Shown here: one piece after another, positions 26,137 through 35,314 of the stretch
Numbering within the stretch: position 1 is the first letter of the stretch
Layout of the letters: every line of letters starts with the position of its first letter
Notes under the pieces: generated by a model
What the model was told of the DNA's origin: nothing
Databases searched by the model: none
Seen by the model: the letters and a program-made list of their open reading frames with translations, nothing else
Program-made: the position numbers and the translations under genes
DNA from: Arthrobacter sp. 31Y
Lineage (GTDB): Bacteria > Actinomycetota > Actinomycetes > Actinomycetales > Micrococcaceae
Direction: 5' to 3'
Assembly: GCF_000526335.1 (NCBI RefSeq)
Contig: NZ_JAFW01000001.1
Span: 558,001-622,000, forward strand
DNA: 64,000 bases

Positions 26137-26799
26137 ATGCGTTTCAAGGACCGCGCGGAAGCCGGTCGACGCCTGGCTGAAGGACTCCCCCAACTGAGGG
26201 AACGGCCTGACACCATAGTCTTGGGCCTGGCCCGTGGCGGAGTCCCGGTGGCCGCCGCAGCAGCTGCAGAGTTATACCTGCCGTTCGGTGCCGTACTGGT
26301 CCGAAAACTGGGAATTCCCGGCCGTGACGAGACCGCTTTCGGGGCTCTGGCGTGGTCGCAGGGCGACGTCCTCCGAATGGTCAACAGGCCCCTGAAGGAA
26401 CTCATTCTCGCCCACGGAATCTCCCAGTCCGCTTTGGATGCCGTGGAAGCCCATGAACGTGCCGAACTGACCCGCCGCGCCAAAAGTTACCCTGGCATTG
26501 AGCACGATCTTCGCGGAAAGACAGTGGTGCTGGCTGACGACGGACTGGCCACGGGTGCCACCATGCGGGCAGCAGTAGAGGCGGTCCGGGCCGGGGGTGC
26601 CGCCACTGTGATCGCTGCTGTTCCGGTGGCATCGCTGGAGGCCTCCACGTCCCTGGCCCGGGTCGGTGACTTCGTGATGGCCTTGCACACGCCGGGCAAG
26701 TTCCATGCTGTTGGCGCTTTCTACGAACGCTTTGAGCAGTTGTCCGACGCCGACGTCGTAGGCCAGCTCGAAGGTGCCGGCGCTGGCGGACGCAAGTAG
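26137..26799 (+). CDS. phosphoribosyltransferase family protein
   Basis: 220 residues of the type I PRTase fold: LGLARGGVPVAAAAA at the N-terminus, the conserved VLVRKLGIPGRDETAFGA loop, and the PRPP-binding motif VVLADDGLATGATMRAA. This subfamily of predicted phosphoribosyltransferases is often linked to alpha/beta hydrolases or stress genes; its base substrate is unknown. ATG 26137 (nine bases after GGAG) is preferred over ATG 26131. A bidirectional terminator follows. Confidence 0.85.
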   Translation: MRFKDRAEAGRRLAEGLPQLRERPDTIVLGLARGGVPVAAAAAAELYLPFGAVLVRKLGIPGRDETAFGALAWSQGDVLRMVNRPLKELILAHGISQSALDAVEAHERAELTRRAKSYPGIEHDLRGKTVVLADDGLATGATMRAAVEAVRAGGAATVIAAVPVASLEASTSLARVGDFVMALHTPGKFHAVGAFYERFEQLSDADVVGQLEGAGAGGRK

Positions 26800-26838
26800 C
26801 GCCGTCGCAAGTAAACACGATCAGTACTACGTAGACGC

Positions 26839-26878
26839 AAAGACGGGCGAGGTCCTTATGGACCGCACCCGTCTTTTT
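26839..26878. terminator. bidirectional terminator between phosphoribosyltransferase and MHS transporter genes
   Basis: AAAGACGGG (26839-26847) pairs with CCCGTCTTT (26868-26876), with an inner GGTCC-TTAT-GGACC hairpin and a T-run on the + strand (A-run gives the same on the other). Confidence 0.85.
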
Positions 26879-26898
26879 GCCCTCTTTAGTGGTGAACG

Positions 26899-28233
26899 TT
26901 AGTGGTGAACGCTGTATCCCAGCGGACGGCCACGGGTTTCCTTGGCTAGAATCACGCCAATTGCGGAGATCACGCAGAGAACCATGATGTAGATGCCCAC
27001 CGAGCCGGACCACTTGGTGGTGTCCAGAAGAGCCTGGGCGATGAGCGGAGCGAAGGCGCCGCCGAGGATGGCACCCAGGGCGTACCCGATGGAGATTCCG
27101 GAATAGCGGACCTGTGCGGGGAACATCTCGGCATACATGGCGGACATGGGACCGTAGGACAAACCCAACCCGATGGTGAGGACGAACAATGCCGTGCCGT
27201 AAAGCACGATGTCCTTGGAATCGATCAGCACGAACATGGGAATCATCCAGGCAAAGACCAAGCCGTAACCGATCAGGAAGGTCTTGACGCGGCCAATCTT
27301 GTCCGACAACCACCCACCCACCATGGTGAAGATGAGCCAACCGAATGAGGCGACGGTGGTGGCGAGCAGGACCTGCGGGGTGGGCATTTTCAGCGTACGT
27401 GTGGCGTAGGAGATGAAGAAGGCAATCAGCAGGTAGCCTGCAGCGTTGTTGGCGATGAAGATCATCGCAGCAAGGACAACTTCCTTCTTGTTCTTGCGGA
27501 AAAGATCACCGAGGGGCGCCTTGCTCTCAGCCTTGCGCTGGGCGATTTCCTTGAAAACCGGGCTCTCGCCAACGGCACGACGGATAAGGTATCCCACCAC
27601 AATGAGGACCACCGACAACAGGAACGGCACACGCCAGCCCCATGATGCGAAATCTTCCTTGGACATTCCCGACTGCAGCAGGAACAACAGCCCGGTGGCC
27701 AGGATCATGCCGATGGGAACACCGATCTGCGGGTAGGCGCCGAAGAGCCCGCGCTTTTTGAGCGGCGCATGCTCCACAGCCATGAGCGCAGCACCGCCCC
27801 ACTCGCCACCAGCGGAGAACCCTTGGACCACGCGCAGGGTGATCAGCAGGACAGGCGCCCAGACGCCGATGGTTGCGTAGGTGGGCAGCAGGCCGATCAG
27901 TGCAGTGGCAGCACCCATCATGACCAGTGTCATGACAAGCACAGCCTTACGGCCCATCCTGTCTCCGAGGTGTCCGGCCACGAAGGCTCCGAGTGGCCTG
28001 AACAGGAAGCTGATGCCGATCGTGGCGAAGGACAGAAGCTGGGCCACTCCCGGGTTGGACTTTTCCAACGGAGACAGGAACAAGGGGGCCAAGAGCGTAG
28101 CTGTCAGCTGGGCGAAGATGAAGAAGTCATACCACTCAATGGTGGTGCCCACCAACGTCCCGGCCAGTACCCTGCGCTCCTCGCGCTTGCTGCTGGGTCC
28201 TGACGGAGAGTCGACAGTGGAAGTTGCGGTCAT
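26899..28233 (-). CDS. MFS transporter, metabolite:H+ symporter (MHS) family
   Basis: 444-residue proton-coupled importer with 12 predicted helices. MHS features are the N-terminal GTLVGTTIEWYDFFIFAQ motif, the loop motif GHLGDRMGRKAVLVMTL, VQGFSAGGEWGGAALMAVEHAP, and GGWLSDKIGRVKTFLIGY. Members take up organic acids, proline/betaine or aromatic acids. ATG 28233 has GGAG five bases upstream; the frame's long upstream extension is rejected. It is divergent from an IclR regulator, which likely controls it. Confidence 0.9.
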   Translation of the reverse strand: MTATSTVDSPSGPSSKREERRVLAGTLVGTTIEWYDFFIFAQLTATLLAPLFLSPLEKSNPGVAQLLSFATIGISFLFRPLGAFVAGHLGDRMGRKAVLVMTLVMMGAATALIGLLPTYATIGVWAPVLLITLRVVQGFSAGGEWGGAALMAVEHAPLKKRGLFGAYPQIGVPIGMILATGLLFLLQSGMSKEDFASWGWRVPFLLSVVLIVVGYLIRRAVGESPVFKEIAQRKAESKAPLGDLFRKNKKEVVLAAMIFIANNAAGYLLIAFFISYATRTLKMPTPQVLLATTVASFGWLIFTMVGGWLSDKIGRVKTFLIGYGLVFAWMIPMFVLIDSKDIVLYGTALFVLTIGLGLSYGPMSAMYAEMFPAQVRYSGISIGYALGAILGGAFAPLIAQALLDTTKWSGSVGIYIMVLCVISAIGVILAKETRGRPLGYSVHH

Positions 28234-28282
28234 TGGAACTCCATGGGGGTGAGAGTGACTGGTCGGCACGTGACTTGCATTA

Positions 28283-28300
28283 ACCGACAGAACGGTCAGT
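28283..28300. promoter_or_regulatory. inverted repeat between the MHS transporter and iclR genes, candidate operator
   Basis: ACCGAC (28283-28288) and GTCAGT (28295-28300) match as an inverted repeat at 5 of 6 positions around AGAACG, centred in the 139-bp divergent region. An IclR site is plausible. Confidence 0.35.
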
Positions 28301-28372
28301 AAGGAAAGAATACTACAATCTGTGAGCCAAAGCACAGACCCCTGAGGTATGGGCCACCATAGAATGGTTCGC

Positions 28373-29110
28373 ATGAATCCCCGCAGCGACGTCAAGGGCC
28401 CACCTGAAGCACCAACCCAGGTCCCGCCGTCGCAAACCCTCTCACGCGGAATCCGCGCGCTGGAGATTCTCGCGGCCGCCGAGCGGCCCCTCAGCATCGC
28501 CGAACTGACCGAGGCCCTGGGGGTTCACCGCTCCGTTGCCTATCGAATCCTGCGGACACTCGAAGACCATTCGCTGCTGGTGCGTGACGACTCCGGCCGC
28601 GTTCAACCCGGCCCAGGACTCTCGGTCCTGGCCCGCGGCGTTTCAAGAAGCCTGCAAACGGCGGCCCTGCCCGAACTCACCCAACTTGCCAACACGCTCC
28701 ACATGACCGCCTTCGTGGCCGTATGGGACCACCAGGAATGCGTCAACCTCGTCACCGTTGAACCCCGCCACTCCGGCGCCGCTCTTGCCCAACATCCCGG
28801 CAACCGCCACCCCATCGCCACCGGCGCCCCCGGAATCGCCATCCAATCAACCATGACCGAAGAGCGCTGGCAGCAGGTAGGAGCTCCGAACCCGTACCGC
28901 GCCGAAGCCCACGAAGCCCGCCACCTCGGCTACGCCACCAGCCACGACGAAGTCATCGCCGGATTGTCCTCCATCGCCGCCCCCATCAGGGTCCCGGGCG
29001 GGCGGCCGGCAGCGATCGCCGTCGTCTACATCCGTTTGGATCAGGACGCCGACGCCGTGGGCAAGGCGCTCGCTGCCAGTGCTGCCCGCATTGAAAGCCA
29101 ACTGGCCTGA
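28373..29110 (+). CDS. IclR family transcriptional regulator
   Basis: 245 residues: N-terminal winged helix (LSRGIRALEILAAAERPLSIAELTEALGVHRSVAYRILRTLEDHSLL) and a C-terminal effector domain (AVWDHQECVNLVTVEPRHSG ... ATGAPGIAIQ). It lies head-to-head with the MHS transporter and upstream of the MoaF-like gene, so it may regulate uptake and breakdown of a small organic acid. Start is uncertain; ATG 28373 is used, with ATG 28364 or 28349 possible. Confidence 0.9.
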   Translation: MNPRSDVKGPPEAPTQVPPSQTLSRGIRALEILAAAERPLSIAELTEALGVHRSVAYRILRTLEDHSLLVRDDSGRVQPGPGLSVLARGVSRSLQTAALPELTQLANTLHMTAFVAVWDHQECVNLVTVEPRHSGAALAQHPGNRHPIATGAPGIAIQSTMTEERWQQVGAPNPYRAEAHEARHLGYATSHDEVIAGLSSIAAPIRVPGGRPAAIAVVYIRLDQDADAVGKALAASAARIESQLA

Positions 29111-29234
29111 ACCCTTCCTTCCAGGTCAAGTGACGTGCCCCACAGCACAAGACGATGGCCTCGGCGAAGCGAATACTCGAAGTGCGGACCGGACACCCCG
29201 TCCGGTCCTTCTTTCGAGCCCCGAGAAGGAACCC

Positions 29235-30035
29235 ATGAGCCTGAATCTCCTCGACACCTCCAACTGGCTGCCACTGGACGGCCTGGCCCCCGGCTTCGAC
29301 GCCAACAAAGCCGCCACCGTGCAGGACCTGGCAGGAAGACAGTTCTCCCTCCGCAACGACGGCGGGCCCATGACGTTCAGCTTCGACGACGAAGAAGTCC
29401 AATGGGCTGCGGCCGGTCATTCAGGAACCGCCCCCTATGAGGCCTTCGTGGTGGCCGAGGAACTGTACTACGCCCAATGGCAAAGCCAGCAGGATCCCGG
29501 ACTCGCCGTTTCCCTGGTCTTGGACCTGCTGCACGGCAGGGCGCTCTACATTGGCGCAGCACTCGGCAGGGCAACAGCCTCCAGCCTCGCCGTCCAGCAC
29601 GACTTCCGGCCAGGGACGCTCGATGGCCACCACAGCACGGGGGCGGCAATTTCAGAAAGCCACGCACTCATTGGCCGCCGCGTTGAATGGGTCTACAGCG
29701 AATCCCACGCCTATGAGCACATCTACCTCAGCCCCACCTGGTACACCTGGCAATGCCTCGCGGGCCCGGAGCGCGGACTCGCCGACACCGACTCCAACAC
29801 CGTATTTCAGGTCCGCCCAGGAATTTTCGTGTTCACTTGGCGCGAGAAAGTCATACCGTGCGGTTCAGTCACCATCGCCGACCACCGCGATCCCCGCGCC
29901 ATCAGGTCCCACGGCAGCCTCTTCGGGTGGGACGAGGCAGGCACGGAACCCGTGCACTTCACTTTCGGTGCCCACGGCCGGCTGATCAGCATCAGCCGGC
30001 ACAGCCCGGAACTCGACCCGGCTACAGGGATGTAG
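29235..30035 (+). CDS. MoaF-like (molybdenum cofactor biosynthesis F family) protein
   Basis: 266 residues resembling MoaF: two lipocalin-like beta halves, with FSLRNDGGPMTFSFDDEEVQW and YEAFVVAEELYYAQW in the first, and YEHIYLSPTWYTWQC, FVFTWREKVIPCGSVTI and a DHRDPRAIRSHG segment in the second. AAGGA precedes ATG 29235. Despite its name the family is often found in catabolic loci and its role is not established; no moa gene is nearby. It lies 124 bp after the IclR gene on the same strand. Confidence 0.75.
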   Translation: MSLNLLDTSNWLPLDGLAPGFDANKAATVQDLAGRQFSLRNDGGPMTFSFDDEEVQWAAAGHSGTAPYEAFVVAEELYYAQWQSQQDPGLAVSLVLDLLHGRALYIGAALGRATASSLAVQHDFRPGTLDGHHSTGAAISESHALIGRRVEWVYSESHAYEHIYLSPTWYTWQCLAGPERGLADTDSNTVFQVRPGIFVFTWREKVIPCGSVTIADHRDPRAIRSHGSLFGWDEAGTEPVHFTFGAHGRLISISRHSPELDPATGM

Positions 30036-30070
30036 CCTCAGCGGAGAAGAACTTCAAGGACAGAACACAA

Positions 30071-30107
30071 GGAAGCCCCGGCGAGCAGAATACTCGCCGG
30101 GGCTTCC
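30071..30107. terminator. bidirectional terminator, perfect 15-bp stem
   Basis: GGAAGCCCCGGCGAG (30071-30085) is the exact reverse complement of 30093-30107, loop CAGAATA. It sits between the convergent MoaF-like and APC permease genes. Confidence 0.85.
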
Positions 30108-30125
30108 CTCAGGTTGAGATGGTTA

Positions 30126-31601
30126 TCAGTGTTCCGCCCCATGGCCGATCCGGGCGTACAGTGCCGGCTGCGAGCGCCGCAGACGCAAACCCCAGATGAC
30201 TCCAACCACTCCGGGCAACAGGACCAGCATGGGCAAGACAAACGTAACAGCCGTCGACTCAGTCTGCCCCAGCAGGACATTGAAGTTGGTCATGATCAGC
30301 ACGAAGACCACGGCGAGGAGCACAAACCCAAGGCTTGGTGCGATCACCCTGACCCACAGGCTCGCGCCGTGTTTTTCCCGGCGGAAGAAGCCGATCACTG
30401 CCACTGAGACGACGGTCATCAGCAGTACGAGGCCGATTGCACCGCTGTTGGTAAGCCAGGTGAACATGGTCAGGACGGGATACAGCTCGCCTAGTTCGGA
30501 GCCGGAACCGGCAATGGCGAAGGCCACGGTCACGACGACGGCAATCACCGTCTGCGCCAGAGAACCGGCGAAGGGCGCACCGCTTTCGGTCCGCACCTTG
30601 GCCAGTGCTGACGGCAGGACGCGCTCGCGGCCGAGGGAGAAGAAATAGCGGGCTACTGCGTTGTGGAAGCTGACCAGCGCGGCGAAGAGGCTGGTGACGA
30701 AGAGGATCTGGGCGATGTCGCTGAGCAGTAAGCCACCGTGAGTACCCAGGAACGCGAAGATCATGTCCGGCCCATTGGTGGTGGCCGCCTCGATCACGGC
30801 GGACGGTCCCGCTCCCACGGTCATGGCCCAGGCAGAGACGGCGTAGAAGACAGCAATGATGGCTACGGCAGCGAAGGTGGCCCGGGCTACGGTGCGCTTG
30901 GGGTCCTTTGACTCTTCACCATAAATGGCGGCGGATTCGAAACCCATGAAGGCGGCGATGCCAAAGGAGAGAACTGCTCCGATGCCGGGAACGAACAGGC
31001 TTTCGGGGCTGAACGTTGCCGCCGTAACGCCTTCGGGAGCCACAGCAAGGCTGATGACGTCGTACACAATGACCACCAGGAATTCGAGGGCAACCAGAAC
31101 GCCCAGCACCTTGGCGGACAGGTCCACCCTGTTCACCCCCAGCCAGCCGACGATTGCGATGCACACCAGCACGGGAATCCACCAAGGAACGCTCACGCCA
31201 AGCCGCGCGGACAGCAGTGAGGAGACGGTGAAGCCGAACAAACCGTAGATACCCACCTGCATCAGGTTGTAAGCCATGAGGGCAATCAGTGATGCTCCCA
31301 CGCCTGCCGGCCGTGAGATGCCCTGTGCGATGTATGCATAGAACGCCCCTGCGTTGGTGACGTACCGGCTCATTGCGGCATAACCCACGGCGAAAAGGGC
31401 CAGGATTGCACCCAGGATGAGAAAGGATAGCGGCACGCCGGTGACGCCGGTGACCGCGAAGGTGGTGGTTACGCCGCCCGCGAGCACGGTCAGCGGCGCC
31501 GAGGCCGCGATAATCATGAAGGTTACTGCCGGTACGCCGAGCCGCTTTTTGGTGCCAACGGCTCCGGCGGCCCTGCCCTTGACGGGGTTGTCCACGCTCA
31601 T
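30126..31601 (-). CDS. APC family amino acid/polyamine permease
   Basis: 491-residue membrane protein with about 12-14 helices. The APC pattern is seen in TFMIIAASAPLTVLAGGV (helix 1), SRYVTNAGAFYAYIAQGI, AAFMGFESAAIYGEESKDPKRTV and FHNAVARYFFSLGRERVLP. ATG 31601 has AGGAG six bases upstream; the long open extension before it is not coding. An 8-bp inverted repeat lies just upstream in the leader. It is divergent from an AraC regulator that probably controls it. Substrate unknown (amino acid or amine). Confidence 0.88.
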   Translation of the reverse strand: MSVDNPVKGRAAGAVGTKKRLGVPAVTFMIIAASAPLTVLAGGVTTTFAVTGVTGVPLSFLILGAILALFAVGYAAMSRYVTNAGAFYAYIAQGISRPAGVGASLIALMAYNLMQVGIYGLFGFTVSSLLSARLGVSVPWWIPVLVCIAIVGWLGVNRVDLSAKVLGVLVALEFLVVIVYDVISLAVAPEGVTAATFSPESLFVPGIGAVLSFGIAAFMGFESAAIYGEESKDPKRTVARATFAAVAIIAVFYAVSAWAMTVGAGPSAVIEAATTNGPDMIFAFLGTHGGLLLSDIAQILFVTSLFAALVSFHNAVARYFFSLGRERVLPSALAKVRTESGAPFAGSLAQTVIAVVVTVAFAIAGSGSELGELYPVLTMFTWLTNSGAIGLVLLMTVVSVAVIGFFRREKHGASLWVRVIAPSLGFVLLAVVFVLIMTNFNVLLGQTESTAVTFVLPMLVLLPGVVGVIWGLRLRRSQPALYARIGHGAEH

Positions 31602-31618
31602 AGTGTGCTCCTGCCTCG

Positions 31619-31642
31619 GTGCCGCGGGAGATTGCGCGGCAC
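31619..31642 (-). promoter_or_regulatory. perfect 8-bp inverted repeat just upstream of the permease ribosome site
   Basis: GTGCCGCG (31619-31626) and CGCGGCAC (31635-31642) flank an 8-base spacer, ending about 6 bases before the AGGAG of the APC gene. It may be a regulator site or an RNA hairpin that affects translation. Confidence 0.45.
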
Positions 31643-31835
31643 GGTGTCTGTCATTCCGCAATCTTCCACCGCAGGGCGCCTGAGTGACTTGTCTCACACG
31701 GCAGGGTGTTTGTCGCTGCACGCAAGCACGGACGAAGGCAGGCCCCGGTGTAGAATCGTGGGCAAGCTCACGTCCGCACAACCGGCATTCCCGCCCCAGT
31801 GGCAGCGGCGCCGCGGGCCATTGAAAGGGAGTTTG

Positions 31836-32810
31836 ATGACCGTCGCGGCTGATACGGGCCCCGCAACCGTGGAAACCATCGTGGCGGAGTCGTTCCAGGA
31901 GTGGAGCAAAGCAATCTCCAGCTCCTTCGTACCCCTTTTGGCAACGGGTCCCAAGAGTTCATCTTTCCAAGGCTCAACCTTCCACGGCATCATGCGTGCA
32001 CGAGTGCTGGGGCAGATCTCCGTGGTGGAGATTGCTGCCGGACCGCACACTGTCCTGCGCACACCGGAGCTGATTGCCAAGTCCACCGGGCGCTTCTTCA
32101 AACTCAGCATCCAGCTCGAAGGATCAGGCCGCCTGGTTCAGGACGAACGCGAGGCCGTGCTGCGCCCCGGCGATCTCTCCATCTACGACACCTCCCGCCC
32201 GTATCAACTAACGTTCGACGACGACTTCCGCACTTTGGTGCTCATGTTCCCCCACGTCCTGCTGGACTTGCCCGCCGAAGCCATGGGACACGTGACCGCC
32301 TTGAGGATTCCGGGCGATGAGGGCCTGGGCGAACTCATCAGCCCCTTCCTGGTGAAGCTGGCCGACAACCTCGAGGCCCTTTCCGGCGCCAATGGACTCC
32401 GCTTGGTCCACAACGCGTTGGACCTGGTCACCACACTTTTCAACGGAGAACTCGATCAGCTGATCGAGACAGGCCGGGATCCGCATCTGCTGCTGCTTGG
32501 GCGGATCCACGACTACATCGAGGCCAACCTCGGTGATCCCGAGCTCTCGCCCGGAACCATCGCCGCTGCCCACTACATCTCGACTCGGCATCTGCACGAC
32601 CTCTTCCAGGAAATCGGGACAACAGTGGCCTCCTCCATCCGTCAACGGCGACTCGAACGGTGCCGGCGGGACCTCAGGGATCCTGTGCTGGGCGATCGAC
32701 CAGTGACGGCCATCGCGGCGCGGTGGGGGTTCACCGATGCCGCACACTTCAGCCGCATCTTCCGCGCAGCTTTCGGGAACTCCCCCACCGGCTACCGCAA
32801 CAGCCACTGA
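31836..32810 (+). CDS. AraC family transcriptional regulator
   Basis: 324 residues: an N-terminal cupin-like AraC-binding domain (about 1-190, including FKLSIQLEGSGRLVQDEREAVLRPGDLSIYDTSRPYQL) and a C-terminal AraC/XylS double helix-turn-helix with SPGTIAAAHYISTRHLHDLFQE and AARWGFTDAAHFSRIFRAAFGNSPTGYR. ATG 31836 follows AAGGGAG. It is head-to-head with the APC permease across 234 bp and tail-to-tail with the sulfatase operon. Confidence 0.92.
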   Translation: MTVAADTGPATVETIVAESFQEWSKAISSSFVPLLATGPKSSSFQGSTFHGIMRARVLGQISVVEIAAGPHTVLRTPELIAKSTGRFFKLSIQLEGSGRLVQDEREAVLRPGDLSIYDTSRPYQLTFDDDFRTLVLMFPHVLLDLPAEAMGHVTALRIPGDEGLGELISPFLVKLADNLEALSGANGLRLVHNALDLVTTLFNGELDQLIETGRDPHLLLLGRIHDYIEANLGDPELSPGTIAAAHYISTRHLHDLFQEIGTTVASSIRQRRLERCRRDLRDPVLGDRPVTAIAARWGFTDAAHFSRIFRAAFGNSPTGYRNSH

Positions 32811-32856
32811 CGGCCCGCTGGACCAACGAACCCGGCGGCCGCCGTCGAGCCGTTGA

Positions 32857-34467
32857 TTAAGCCGCAGCCGTCGGGGCCGTGCCCTGGTCCGCGAGTGCCG
32901 CCATCTCTTCGAGCATGGTTCGCAAAAGCCGCTCTTCCAATCCGGTATAGCCAGGATGGCCGGCACGGTTGACCAACTCCCCAGGGTCTTCGCCATGATC
33001 GTAAAGTTCGGCAATCCCGGTGCCGAAGTAGCGGGTCAGCCTGCCCTCAGCGGTGATGACCGTCCGCATACGGACAGGTCCCGGCAGTCCGTCCAATCCA
33101 AAGGGTTGCTCTTCCTCCACCAGGAGTGAGTCCCGATGATGCTCGGTGTCCCCCTTCAGGAGCGGAACAAGTGAGCGCCCCTGAATGCCCCGATACCCTG
33201 GGGAGCCTGCGAGCTCAAGGAGTGTCGGGGCCAAATCCACACTGGAAACCAAGGCTCCGGTTCGCCGCGGGGCCGCCCCGGGAAGGTGCACCAGCAACGG
33301 AACATTGGTCACGGCCCGGTAGTGGACAAAATGCTTGAGCATGAGGCCATGGTCCCCAAAGAGATCGCCGTGATCGCTGGTGAACACCACAATGGTGTCC
33401 TCAGCCAGTCCTTGGCGGTCCAGCTCATCCAGGATCCGGCCAATGTGCTCGTCCATCATGGTGATCAGCCCGTACTGGGCGGCCGCCGCGAACCTGTACT
33501 GCTCCTCCGTGGCCGCCCACGTCATGGTCGGGTCCATATTCGGCTCACCACGGTGTTCCATCATGTTCCTGACATGCTCCGGCGAGGCAGCATGGTCCTG
33601 CTCAAAGCCCAGCGGGAGCGGCAACTCCCCCGGGTTGTAAAGGTCTGAATAGCCAGCCGGAGGTGAGAACGGATGATGGGGATCCGGGAAGGACACGAAC
33701 ATGAAGAACGGCTGATCCCGACCGGCGGCATCCTTGAGGTGCTCGATTGCTTTCTCACTCACATAGCTGGTGGGGTGCGCATCAGCCGGAATAGCCGTCT
33801 GATACACCTGATCCCAGCCCCCGTACTTGCTGGACGAGTTTCCCGGACCTCCCAGCGTTTCGGGGTCAACGCCACGTTCCCGGGCCCAATGCACGTAATG
33901 ACCGCCGGGCCGGTCCCCATGGCCGATCACGAGGTCCACGTGCTGGTAGCCGTAGTAGTCGGCGGGAAGTGCAATGAAACGGGCATCGTGAGCGTCCCGG
34001 TTCTCCCACTGATCCCACCCCGGGGTAAAGCCGTGACTTCGGGCGTCGCTGACCATGGCGTCCAACATCATGGGGTCGGTGGCCCGAATCTCCTCGGCCT
34101 GGTGCGGCTCAAACTCCCACCACATGTTTTGGTGGTGCAGCTTCCCCACGCCCACGGTGCGGTAACCACCCGCCCCCAGGGATCCCGGAACCGTACGGGT
34201 CTGCGGATCAAGGGTGATGCCGTTGCAGCGGGTCCCGTGAGCAGAGGGCCACCTGCCGGTCATCAGGCTGGCACGGTTAGGCATGCACGTGGGGTTGGCC
34301 ACCGTCGCATTCTCAAAAACAACGCTCTTGGCGGCGAGCGCGTCCAGGTTCGGCGTCTTGACAGTGGCGTTCCCTGCAAAACCCAGGTGGTCGGCCCGTA
34401 GCTGGTCCGCGATGATGAACAGAACATTGGGCCGGCGGTTGGCGGCTGCCGCTCCCTGCCCCGTCAC
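32857..34467 (-). CDS. cytoplasmic sulfatase family hydrolase (CxPxR type I)
   Basis: 536 residues of the alkaline phosphatase/sulfatase fold. Metal ligands begin at Asp21 in LFIIADQLRADHLG; the formylglycine motif is Cys61 in NPTCMPNRASLMTGR; the second metal site is VVFTSDHGDLFGDHG. Activity needs a formylglycine-generating enzyme, not seen here. There is no signal peptide, so hydrolysis happens inside the cell, in keeping with the overlapping (ATGA) upstream ABC importer genes. Likely substrate is an imported sulfate ester; phosphonate monoester hydrolases share this fold and motif and cannot be excluded. Confidence 0.88.
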   Translation of the reverse strand: MTGQGAAAANRRPNVLFIIADQLRADHLGFAGNATVKTPNLDALAAKSVVFENATVANPTCMPNRASLMTGRWPSAHGTRCNGITLDPQTRTVPGSLGAGGYRTVGVGKLHHQNMWWEFEPHQAEEIRATDPMMLDAMVSDARSHGFTPGWDQWENRDAHDARFIALPADYYGYQHVDLVIGHGDRPGGHYVHWARERGVDPETLGGPGNSSSKYGGWDQVYQTAIPADAHPTSYVSEKAIEHLKDAAGRDQPFFMFVSFPDPHHPFSPPAGYSDLYNPGELPLPLGFEQDHAASPEHVRNMMEHRGEPNMDPTMTWAATEEQYRFAAAAQYGLITMMDEHIGRILDELDRQGLAEDTIVVFTSDHGDLFGDHGLMLKHFVHYRAVTNVPLLVHLPGAAPRRTGALVSSVDLAPTLLELAGSPGYRGIQGRSLVPLLKGDTEHHRDSLLVEEEQPFGLDGLPGPVRMRTVITAEGRLTRYFGTGIAELYDHGEDPGELVNRAGHPGYTGLEERLLRTMLEEMAALADQGTAPTAAA

Positions 34468-35267
34468 GCCGGCCTCTTGATGAGGGACAGCACTTCGGTT
34501 CGCTGCCGGGCGAACTCCGGCAAAGAGCGGGTAGTGATTTGATCGCGTGGCGCCGGCAGGTCCACGTCCACCACCTTGAGGACGCGGGCGGGCCGGGATC
34601 CTAGGACCACTACGCGGTCTGCAAGGTAGACAGCTTCGTCGATGTCGTGGGTGACCACCAAAATGGTCATGTTGAAGTCCTTCCGGATCTTCAAGCAGAG
34701 GTCTTCGAGGTCAAACCTGGTCTGCGCGTCCACTGAAGCGAACGGCTCGTCCATGATGAGGATCTCGGGCCGATACGCCAGCGCCCGGGCGATCGCCACG
34801 CGTTGCTGCATGCCGCCGGACAACTGCCAGGGGTACTGGTTGTCGGCATGGGAAAGTCCGACGGCGGCCAGCGCACTATCGCAACGCTCCTTCAGCTCCG
34901 CTGCGGGCAACTTGAGGTGCCGCAGGGGAAGGACCAGGTTCTTCCGGACGGTGAGCCAGGGCATCAGCGAGCGGTTGTAGTCCTGGAAGACCAGTGCCAT
35001 TTCCGGAGGCGGGCCACTGATGGTTCGCCCATCAATGGCTGCACGTCCGCTGCTTGCCGGATGAAGCCCGGCCAAGCATTTCAGGAGTGTCGTCTTTCCA
35101 ACCCCTGATGGACCGACGATGCAGACAACCTCGCCGGCGTCCACGGTGAAGGTGAGGTCTTCGATGACTGTGTGTGATTTTTCTCCGCTGCCATAGGTCT
35201 TGGCGAGGTGCGCCACGTCCAGCCGCGGTGTGGTCGCACTGATGCGGGTTTCTGGTTGCTGTGCCAT
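34464..35267 (-). CDS. ABC transporter ATP-binding protein (SsuB/TauB/NrtD type)
   Basis: 267-residue ATPase: Walker A GPSGVGKT (residues 52-59), Q-loop in VFQDYNRSLMPWLTV, signature QLSGGMQQRVAIARAL, Walker B ILIMDEPF, H-loop VTHDIDEA. The nitrate/sulfonate/taurine subclass is indicated by the last loops and by the paired NMT1-like binding protein. ATG 35267 gives a normal N-terminus; ATG 35318 overlaps the permease stop and is possible. Its stop overlaps the sulfatase start. Confidence 0.93.
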   Translation of the reverse strand: MAQQPETRISATTPRLDVAHLAKTYGSGEKSHTVIEDLTFTVDAGEVVCIVGPSGVGKTTLLKCLAGLHPASSGRAAIDGRTISGPPPEMALVFQDYNRSLMPWLTVRKNLVLPLRHLKLPAAELKERCDSALAAVGLSHADNQYPWQLSGGMQQRVAIARALAYRPEILIMDEPFASVDAQTRFDLEDLCLKIRKDFNMTILVVTHDIDEAVYLADRVVVLGSRPARVLKVVDVDLPAPRDQITTRSLPEFARQRTEVLSLIKRPA

Positions 35268-35314
35268 GGTGGACTTTCTGTTTCGGGTGGGGAGAGCGGG
35301 GGCCTGCCGGGCGC

